From Kiritimatiellia bacterium (GTDB lineage Bacteria; Verrucomicrobiota; Kiritimatiellia; RFP12; UBA1067): a DNA stretch of 8,727 bases. Within the stretch, counting starts at the first letter, position 1. Each line of letters opens with the position of its first letter. The stretch spans positions 1 to 8,727 of the forward strand of contig JAFRBA010000192.1 of the NCBI GenBank assembly GCA_017405115.1, written 5' to 3'. The notes below the pieces were generated by a model, which searched no databases, was not told the DNA's origin, and worked only from the letters and a program-made list of their open reading frames with translations. A program made the translations under genes and the position numbers. Of this stretch, positions 1 to 5,066 are shown piece after piece.

Positions 1-1175
1 CCTGCGACGTCGACGTGTTCTTCCTGCACGGCTTCAACGTCTCCGAAGCCGATGCGCGCAACTGGTCGCGGCAGGTGTTCAAGAGGCTGTGGCTCTCCGG
101 GTCTCGCGCCCGCTTCCACGGCTTTTCGTGGTACGGCGACTACAATCTCGCGGGAAGCACCTTCAACGGGCTCCACTACCACCAGGACGTCTACCACGCA
201 TTGAAGGCGGCGGCGGCGTTCAAGGGCTGCGTCGAGGCGACGCAGCCGGTCTCGTCGAAGCGCGTGGTGATGGCGCATTCCCTTGGGAACATGGTCGCGG
301 AGGAAGCGTTGCGGCAGGGACTTGCGGCAGGGAAATACTTCATGTTCAACGCGGCGGTCGCCTCCGAGGCCGTGGACGGCACGCTCCAGGCGGGGAGTCC
401 GAACGACGACTGCTATTCCAAGTACGTGCCGTCAGACTGGCACGGCTACACGAACGCCTGCTGGGCGGCAAACTGGTTCCGGTGGTTCCAGGACGATCCT
501 TCCGACTCGCGCGGCATGATGGGCTGGCCCGACTACTTCTCCGCCGCGCTCGGCAACGCAGGGACGGTGTACAACTACTATTCGTCTGGGGACCTTGTGT
601 TCATGGAGGCAGAGACGCCACCGGGTTTGACGGCGGGACTTTTCCATTGGCCGACACTTTCATGGACTTGGCCGTTTGTAAACCTGAACATTACGGAAGA
701 GGCCCATAGCTGGCAGAAGCAGGAGACGCGCAAAGGTGTCGATCCTGTTGCCGGCACACTCAAAGGAGGATGGGGCTTCCACTGCTGGTACGAGACCGTC
801 GGCGGCGAACCTGTGCAGGAATGCTATTCGGCAGCCCAGGCCAACGCGATGGCGGCAGACTGTTCGATCACGAACAGCCCGGTGTTCAGCCATGGCGGAA
901 CGCCTCTCAACAGCCGCAACGCATCTCAGGACGATGTCTGGCTGTCCCTTGCAAAATATGTTCCGGCAGTTTCTTCTCCTGTAGGAGGTTCTGCTGCGTT
1001 AAACAGGAACAATGTCAACTTAAATGATGTCAGTGATGTAGCGCGTCCTAATGAATGGGGGCGTGACCATAATGTGTATGAAGAGGCGTGGCTTCATTCC
1101 GACATGAAAGACATGGCGTATTTTTATGTGTACAAGCTTTACGAACAACTCGTAACAAGAGGAGGCATACAATGA
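1..1175 (+). CDS. 5'-truncated protein ending in an alpha/beta-hydrolase (lipase/esterase-like) domain
   Basis: The reading frame is open from the window edge (first full codon at 3) to TGA 1173-1175, giving 390 visible residues; the true start lies upstream. The GTG at 15 is inside the core strand that leads to the HGFN motif, so it is not a credible start. Visible alpha/beta-hydrolase marks are HGFN at residues 9-12 (oxyanion-hole type loop), AHSLGN with the putative nucleophile Ser93 (Ala replaces the first Gly of GxSxG, as in some bacterial lipases), Asp197 in YSSGDLV as candidate acid, and His365 in WLHSD near the C-terminus as candidate base. His365 is supported because WLHSD persists in the relic copy at 3223-3378. 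Ser93 and the fold are fairly secure; Asp and His are inferred from position. The substrate is unknown; a carboxylic ester or lipid is likely. Base composition falls along the gene: hand-counted GC is 38/60 at 481-540 and 27/60 at 1021-1080. The stop overlaps the next start (ATGA), so translation of the two is probably coupled. The missing N-terminal part may hold a signal peptide or other domains. Confidence 0.85.
   Translation, partial: CDVDVFFLHGFNVSEADARNWSRQVFKRLWLSGSRARFHGFSWYGDYNLAGSTFNGLHYHQDVYHALKAAAAFKGCVEATQPVSSKRVVMAHSLGNMVAEEALRQGLAAGKYFMFNAAVASEAVDGTLQAGSPNDDCYSKYVPSDWHGYTNACWAANWFRWFQDDPSDSRGMMGWPDYFSAALGNAGTVYNYYSSGDLVFMEAETPPGLTAGLFHWPTLSWTWPFVNLNITEEAHSWQKQETRKGVDPVAGTLKGGWGFHCWYETVGGEPVQECYSAAQANAMAADCSITNSPVFSHGGTPLNSRNASQDDVWLSLAKYVPAVSSPVGGSAALNRNNVNLNDVSDVARPNEWGRDHNVYEEAWLHSDMKDMAYFYVYKLYEQLVTRGGIQ
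1158..1165 (+). promoter_or_regulatory. Shine-Dalgarno for the first paralogue
   Basis: AGAGGAGG lies 6 bases before ATG 1172, inside the last codons of the hydrolase gene. It decides the start at 1172 over the upstream in-frame ATG 1088, whose 28 extra codons are a shadow of the hydrolase frame and would push the signal peptide inward. The same arrangement (GTAACAA, two bases, GGAGG, six bases, ATGA) recurs before 3375. Confidence 0.8.
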
Positions 1176-2155
1176 GAACAATGTTTTGTATCTTTGCCGT
1201 CACTCAGTTGATGGCGGTTTCTGCACAGCCAGATTTAACGCTTTACAACGCGACTCGTAATGGGGCAATGGTAAATGTTTGTTTGCACGTTGTGGATTCC
1301 AAAGGGAATCCTGTTCCGCAAGCCAGATTGCGAGGTGGAATGCAAACGGGTGATAGAATAAACGACTTTTCTCCGATAGAAGGCATAACCAACACGAACG
1401 GCGACTACGTTGTTAGTGGAAAATGTACGCACAGAATTAGATGCGGCATTAAGAAACGCGGATATTATCCGTCTGAATTCTCCATATCGTATCCTATCAA
1501 AGATGCTGAGCCACAGATAGCCGATGGGAAATGGCTACCCTTTGGCGAAAAACAGACTGTAGTGCTTAAAGAAATACGAAGTCCTGGAGAACTTTGCGTA
1601 TTTCCTGATTCGTTACGCAGTTGTCGAATTCCGGGATTTGACAAATGGATTGGTTTTGACTTTGAATGCGCCGACTGGGTTTATCCATATGGGAAAGGAC
1701 GCAATTGTGATGTGCTGCTAAAGTTTTCTTCGGAGGAAAGAGGCATACATGATTATAGGTATGTTATGGACGTATCTTTTACGAATAATCCTTATGCTGG
1801 TGCATATTTGATGAAAGAGGATAAGTCCTCTAAATTGACAACGGAATATGAAGCTAATTCAAATGCAACATATCGAACATCATTTTCCTTCGTGAGCGAA
1901 CAAAGTCCCGGCCAGCCAAGACACTGGGATTTTCTTGACAGAGATTCGTATTTAGTATTTCGTACGCGCACACGTTTGGACGAGCATGGTCATTTGACGG
2001 GTGCACATTATGGGAAAATACTTGGACGATGGATGTCAGACACTGAGTTCATGATTTTGAGCGACGGGTGCTTCAATCCGGTTGAGAACGACATTAACAT
2101 TGAAGACAGCACTTGTCTTCGAGATTTTCTTCGTAATCTAAAAAAGAAGCGGTAA
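1172..2155 (+). CDS. Exported transthyretin-like/unknown two-domain protein, paralogue 1
   Basis: A 327-residue protein. Residues 1-18 form a signal peptide with probable cleavage after AVSA. About 36-100 resemble a carboxypeptidase-regulatory or transthyretin-like beta-sandwich: VVDSKGNPVPQA, then TNTNGDY, then a strand ending KKRGYY. This fold commonly serves as a small binding or stalk domain. Cys85 and Cys91 (GKCTHRIRC) could form a disulfide. Residues about 140-327 form a second conserved domain I do not recognise, with landmarks WIGFDFE, DVSFTNNPYAGA (200-211), DSYLVFRTRTR (258-268), GAHYGK and DGCFNPVEND (298-307). It starts by ATGA overlap with the hydrolase and ends 6 bases before paralogue 2. 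Its N-terminal half resembles paralogue 2 and its C-terminal half paralogue 3. Codons are much more AT-rich than in flanking GC-rich genes. Function is unknown; export to periplasm or surface is likely. An accessory or immunity partner of the hydrolase is an inference from position. Confidence 0.88.
   Translation: MRTMFCIFAVTQLMAVSAQPDLTLYNATRNGAMVNVCLHVVDSKGNPVPQARLRGGMQTGDRINDFSPIEGITNTNGDYVVSGKCTHRIRCGIKKRGYYPSEFSISYPIKDAEPQIADGKWLPFGEKQTVVLKEIRSPGELCVFPDSLRSCRIPGFDKWIGFDFECADWVYPYGKGRNCDVLLKFSSEERGIHDYRYVMDVSFTNNPYAGAYLMKEDKSSKLTTEYEANSNATYRTSFSFVSEQSPGQPRHWDFLDRDSYLVFRTRTRLDEHGHLTGAHYGKILGRWMSDTEFMILSDGCFNPVENDINIEDSTCLRDFLRNLKKKR
2060..2091 (+). repeat. 32-base perfect direct repeat, copy 1
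   Basis: These 32 bases are identical to 4266-4297, in the codons for SDGCFNPVEND of paralogues 1 and 3. The downstream codons stay close to identical up to the gene ends, while paralogue 2 differs at this place. The stretch is long enough to seed homologous recombination and suggests recent duplication or gene conversion between the outer two copies. Confidence 0.8.
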
Positions 2156-2161
2156 TTTTGC

Positions 2162-3181
2162 ATGAAAACTCTTCGTTGCCTGCTATTGCTTTTGTTGGCG
2201 TCTTTGGCATTTGAAATGCCCGCCGAGGTATTCTCTCGCAGTCCCGATCATATTCTTTACAAGGCGCGAGAGCATGGTGCCTTGGCCAAAGAGCGCCTAC
2301 GTGTTGTAAACCAAGAAGGGAATCCTGTTGCCGGAGCAAAAGTATGGGGTGGATTGCAGACAGGAGGCAATCTCAATGACTTCATTCCGATATCAGGAAC
2401 AACAAACACCAATGGAGAATATATCATACAAGGGAAATGCACTAATCGCATACGTTGTGACATAACAAAGGAGGGCCACTATCGGTCGGAATTTCTTTTG
2501 CCGAACTATGGGTACACTCATACGGTGAAAAACGGCAAATGGCAGCCATTTGGGCGTGTTACAACAATAACATTGCGTCGAATAATAGGTCTTGGGAAAT
2601 TGGCAGTGCCAGAAGGAACTGGCAGCGATGTAGGACGGCGTATCATACCGACATGGGATCAATGGGTCGGATTTGATCTTGAAAAGTTCGACTGGACGTC
2701 TCCTTATGGCAAAGGCAAGCATAGCGACATACTGATTAGGTTTGCTGCCGACATCAGAAATGAGTACTTTGACTTTAAGATAGCGATGGATGTATCTTTT
2801 ACTAATAATCCGTTTGCAGGAGCGTATGTCTGCAAGAAAAATTCTGGCTCTGATTTCACATGGTCGGAATGCGCTGATACAAACAAGTTTTTTGCAACGG
2901 AATTCAACTATGTGTGCGAGAGGCGACCAGATGGGAAGCGTGTCAAAGACATATTGCCCGAAGATTCTTATATGGTATTTCGTACACGCACCAAAGTTGA
3001 TGGCGAAGGGCGACTTGTGTCCGCCCATTATGGTGTGATTTCTGGCGCGTGGCTTTTTGGCAGCGAAACGATGCGAATTGGTGATGCATGCTTTAATAGC
3101 ACGGTCAATGATGCCATGATTGAGGATGGTTATTACTTACGCAAAGCGGTCAGGGAAAACACAAGAGTAGACAGGCGCTGA
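2162..3181 (+). CDS. Exported transthyretin-like/unknown two-domain protein, paralogue 2
   Basis: A 339-residue protein. A leucine-rich signal peptide (LLLLLLASLAF) occupies about residues 1-21, cleaved perhaps after MPA. Residues about 45-108 repeat the transthyretin-like domain (VVNQEGNPVAGA, TNTNGEY, GKCTNRIRC with Cys93 and Cys99). Residues about 145-325 carry the shared second domain: WVGFDLE, DVSFTNNPFAGA (210-221), DSYMVFRTRTK, SAHYG and DACFN. It is the most divergent copy in the second domain, and its last dozen residues do not match the LRNLKKK-type end of the other two. Only 6 bases separate it from paralogue 1 and no strong ribosome-binding site precedes ATG 2162 (only AAGAAGCGG at 2144-2152), so it probably depends on translation of the upstream gene. 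No hydrolase remnant sits in front of it, which fits tandem duplication of the partner gene alone. Function is not recognisable. Confidence 0.86.
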   Translation: MKTLRCLLLLLLASLAFEMPAEVFSRSPDHILYKAREHGALAKERLRVVNQEGNPVAGAKVWGGLQTGGNLNDFIPISGTTNTNGEYIIQGKCTNRIRCDITKEGHYRSEFLLPNYGYTHTVKNGKWQPFGRVTTITLRRIIGLGKLAVPEGTGSDVGRRIIPTWDQWVGFDLEKFDWTSPYGKGKHSDILIRFAADIRNEYFDFKIAMDVSFTNNPFAGAYVCKKNSGSDFTWSECADTNKFFATEFNYVCERRPDGKRVKDILPEDSYMVFRTRTKVDGEGRLVSAHYGVISGAWLFGSETMRIGDACFNSTVNDAMIEDGYYLRKAVRENTRVDRR

Positions 3182-3222
3182 ACGAAAAGTGGAAGGCAAA
3201 GGTGGATGAAATACTGTAATGA

Positions 3223-3378
3223 AATACGCAAGATGGAGCTGTCTCTCGTCCTAATGGATGGGGTCGGCCTGCTTCAGAGGGTGCACATCCATGGCTTCAT
3301 TCTGACATAAAGAATATGGCGCTTTGGTTTGTTGGGTGCTTTTATGATGAAATAGTAACAATTGGAGGATTGAGATGA
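3223..3378 (+). pseudogene. Relic C-terminus of an alpha/beta-hydrolase (second copy of the 1-1175 gene)
   Basis: Between paralogues 2 and 3 one frame is open from just after TGA 3220-3222 to TGA 3376-3378 but has no fitting start and no signal peptide. Its last 45 residues align without gaps to the last 45 residues of the hydrolase at 1-1175, with 21 identities. Shared landmarks are RPN-WGR, WLHSD (His codon 3298-3300), K-MA, VT-GG and the stop position. The Shine-Dalgarno and the ATGA overlap with the following gene are also preserved. Everything upstream of the motif RPNGWGR, including the nucleophile region, is gone. This is best read as what remains of a second hydrolase gene after deletion. 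The relic is still in frame, so the loss may be fairly recent, or the segment may be kept as a translation-coupling leader. It is most likely not a functional protein. Confidence 0.85.
3364..3368 (+). promoter_or_regulatory. Shine-Dalgarno for paralogue 3 inside the relic
   Basis: GGAGG lies 6 bases before ATG 3375 and within the last codons of the hydrolase relic. It matches the site before paralogue 1 in sequence, spacing and preceding GTAACAA, so the regulatory junction was copied together with the genes. Confidence 0.78.
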
Positions 3379-4358
3379 GGAAAAGGTTAATGGTGCTTTC
3401 TGTTGCATTCACTGCCACAGTTATACAGGCATCTGTCGACGAGTCGCTTCGGCAGGCCTATCTGAAAGGTGCTGATGCCAAGGTGACATACAGGGTGGTG
3501 GATGATGATGGCACTCCGGTGGTAGGTGCTACTGCACATGTATGGTTTCGAACTACTTATCCAAAGAAAGTCATTAAAGATTGGATATTGAGCACGGATA
3601 CTAATGGAATGTTTGTGGCGGAGTATAGGACGAACGATCGTCTTAGTGTGGGGATTGAAAAAACTGGTTATTACCATACGTTTGACAGAGTTACCTTCTC
3701 CGATCCATTCGCATACCCATCTGCAAAAGGTGGCAAGTGGCATCCATATGGCGGAGAGCGTACTGTTATGTTGAAGAAAATCAAGGATCCTGGTAAGCTT
3801 CTTGTTTTCCCCAATTCACTCCGCTGGTGTCATATTCCAGAATTCAATGTTTGGCTAGGATTTGATCTTGAACGTGGCGAATGGGTGACTCCTCATGGGA
3901 ATGGGAATAAAGCCGATGTCTTATTGAGATTCTCCTCTACAAGAAATGGAGTACATGATTATAGGTATGTCATGGATGTTTCTTTTACAAACAATCCATA
4001 TGCAGGAGCATGTCAACTAAAGAAAGATGACTTATCAGATTTTAAAACTGTATACAACGCAGATCCCAATGCGCATTACAAAGCGACATTTTCTTATGTT
4101 AGCGAACAAACGCCAGGAAATAAGAGACGTTGGGATTTCTTAGATGATGATTCGTATTTGGTTTTTCGTACACGCACTAGGGTTGACGAGCATGGCAATC
4201 TGATAGGCGCACATTATGGCAAAATACTTGGCCAATGGCTCTCTGGTCCAGAGTTTATGGTCTTAAGCGACGGGTGCTTCAATCCGGTTGAGAACGATGT
4301 TAACCTTGAAGACGGTGCTTGTCTTCGAGATGTTCTTCGTAATCTAAACAAGAAGTAA
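3375..4358 (+). CDS. Exported transthyretin-like/unknown two-domain protein, paralogue 3
   Basis: A 327-residue protein. The signal peptide (RKRLMVLSVAFTATVIQA) is probably cleaved after Ala19. Residues about 36-100 hold a transthyretin/carboxypeptidase-regulatory-like domain (VVDDDGTPVVGA, TDTNGMF, KTGYY). This domain is diverged from the other two copies and lacks their paired cysteines. From about residue 138 onward it follows paralogue 1 closely: LVFPNSLRWCHIP, WLGFDLE, DVSFTNNPYAGA (201-212), DSYLVFRTRTR, GAHYGKILG and SDGCFNPVEND (298-308). The start is fixed by GGAGG at 3364-3368 and overlaps the stop of the hydrolase relic by ATGA, which implies this gene was originally translated behind its own hydrolase. 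A 57-base gap follows before the next gene, with no clear terminator. Role unknown; exported partner of the hydrolase family is the best contextual guess. Confidence 0.88.
   Translation: MRKRLMVLSVAFTATVIQASVDESLRQAYLKGADAKVTYRVVDDDGTPVVGATAHVWFRTTYPKKVIKDWILSTDTNGMFVAEYRTNDRLSVGIEKTGYYHTFDRVTFSDPFAYPSAKGGKWHPYGGERTVMLKKIKDPGKLLVFPNSLRWCHIPEFNVWLGFDLERGEWVTPHGNGNKADVLLRFSSTRNGVHDYRYVMDVSFTNNPYAGACQLKKDDLSDFKTVYNADPNAHYKATFSYVSEQTPGNKRRWDFLDDDSYLVFRTRTRVDEHGNLIGAHYGKILGQWLSGPEFMVLSDGCFNPVENDVNLEDGACLRDVLRNLNKK
4266..4297 (+). repeat. 32-base perfect direct repeat, copy 2
   Basis: Identical to 2060-2091, lying at the matching codons of paralogue 3. The two copies are 2206 bases apart in direct orientation, so recombination between them would delete paralogue 2 and the hydrolase relic and leave one fused paralogue. 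Confidence 0.8.
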
Positions 4359-4415
4359 CAATATCCTTCTGCTTTAATTGGGATGGATAAACAACGATAG
4401 GGTCATGGGGAAAGC

Positions 4416-5066
4416 ATGAAAAATTTGTATGATAGCTTGTGCGCTTGCCAGAGCGAAGAAGAGGTCAAGGCCGAGTTCTGCAAGTTCTTCAATACGAAGA
4501 TCTTTGCCATATCTTCTTCAATTGCCGTCTTCTTTGCGACGGTTGCCACCGCGACAGACATACGGCCCACGCTTCCGCCTGTTCAACATCTCGACACGGA
4601 GGTGGTGACGAACATTGCGGTTTCGGCGCAGGGGTCGCGAGAATACTCCTTCGAGCTGGCGTTTTCGGGCACGGCGTCGAACAACGTTGAGATTGCGTTC
4701 GGCACGGACGCCGACGGCGACGGCGTTCTTTCGGTCGAGGAAATCGGACTTTCCGCCGGATGGGATTGCGGCGAGTGGTTCGTGATGAACGCCGCTACCG
4801 GCGAACGGGCAGTGGCTTCGGCGGCGGAAGGTGTGCACTGTCTCGGTGGAACGATTCGCCTCCGCACGGGTGGATGCGTGCGGGAGATTGCATTCCGCGA
4901 TGGCGCGGTGGCTCTTTTCCCGACGCTCCGGGGCACGGCGCGGGCGTGGGCGTTCCCAGCCGGCTGGAACATGGTGCGTCTCGTCGGGCGCGGCGAGAAC
5001 GTCCGCTCCGGCGAACTGTTCCACGTCGCGGCCACCAGCCACGGAATCATGCTTCGGCTGAAGTGA
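4416..5066 (+). CDS. Exported protein with an EF-hand-type calcium loop; possible foreign N-terminal 27 residues
   Basis: A 216-residue protein starting at ATG 4416 behind GGGGAAA (4407-4413). Residues 29-46 (IFAISSSIAVFFATVATA) are a good signal-peptide core with cleavage near Ala46. However, they are preceded by 27 charged, Cys-containing residues (LYDSLCACQSEEEVKAEF) that are unusual for an export signal, and there is no alternative ATG, GTG or good TTG start close to the core. Residues 98-109, DADGDGVLSVEE, form a perfect EF-hand or dockerin-type loop, with acidic or Ser ligands at loop positions 1, 3, 5, 9 and 12. The motif GWDCGEWF follows. The rest appears beta-rich (WNMVRLVGRGENV) and ends in MLRLK. 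No enzymatic motif is visible. It is probably a small exported, calcium-stabilised domain protein acting with the next gene, which it overlaps by GTGA. It could also be the front half of one larger secreted protein split by a frame change near 5064. Composition turns GC-rich shortly after the signal-peptide region. Confidence 0.75.
   Translation: MKNLYDSLCACQSEEEVKAEFCKFFNTKIFAISSSIAVFFATVATATDIRPTLPPVQHLDTEVVTNIAVSAQGSREYSFELAFSGTASNNVEIAFGTDADGDGVLSVEEIGLSAGWDCGEWFVMNAATGERAVASAAEGVHCLGGTIRLRTGGCVREIAFRDGAVALFPTLRGTARAWAFPAGWNMVRLVGRGENVRSGELFHVAATSHGIMLRLK

Larger units (their letters stand above)
950..4500. other. AT-richer island inside a GC-rich neighbourhood
   Basis: Composition drops near 950, inside the hydrolase gene, and recovers shortly after 4500, inside the next secreted protein gene. 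Hand counts of 60-base blocks give GC 38 at 481-540, 27 at 1021-1080, 21 at 1741-1800 and 42 at 5221-5280. The edges fall within genes, not between them, and are approximate. The island holds the three paralogues and the hydrolase relic. This fits acquired or rapidly exchanged DNA, but no att site, integrase or insertion sequence was seen. Confidence 0.6.

Noticed and set aside
1088..1171. Earlier ATG for paralogue 1
   Set aside because: It would add 28 residues in front of the signal peptide, within the hydrolase coding sequence; the GGAGG site points to 1172.
2393..3028. 211-codon open frame on the - strand
   Set aside because: It is antisense to paralogue 2, whose conserved motifs prove the + frame. 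It has no recognisable motifs.
3178..3219. Short open stretch LNEKWKAKVDEIL before TAA, overlapping the end of paralogue 2
   Set aside because: It could be a frameshifted tail of paralogue 2 or a further decayed piece of the relic hydrolase, but it is too short and matches nothing visible convincingly.
4347..4376. Possible hairpin after paralogue 3 (AGAAG and CTTCT)
   Set aside because: The stem is only 5 AT-rich base pairs with a loop of about 10 and no T-run follows, so it is not supported as a terminator.
4760..5062. Upstream extension of the 740-residue protein to ATG 4760
   Set aside because: This 101-codon stretch is Arg- and Pro-rich out-of-frame reading of the EF-hand protein gene; protein-like sequence starts only near 5063.
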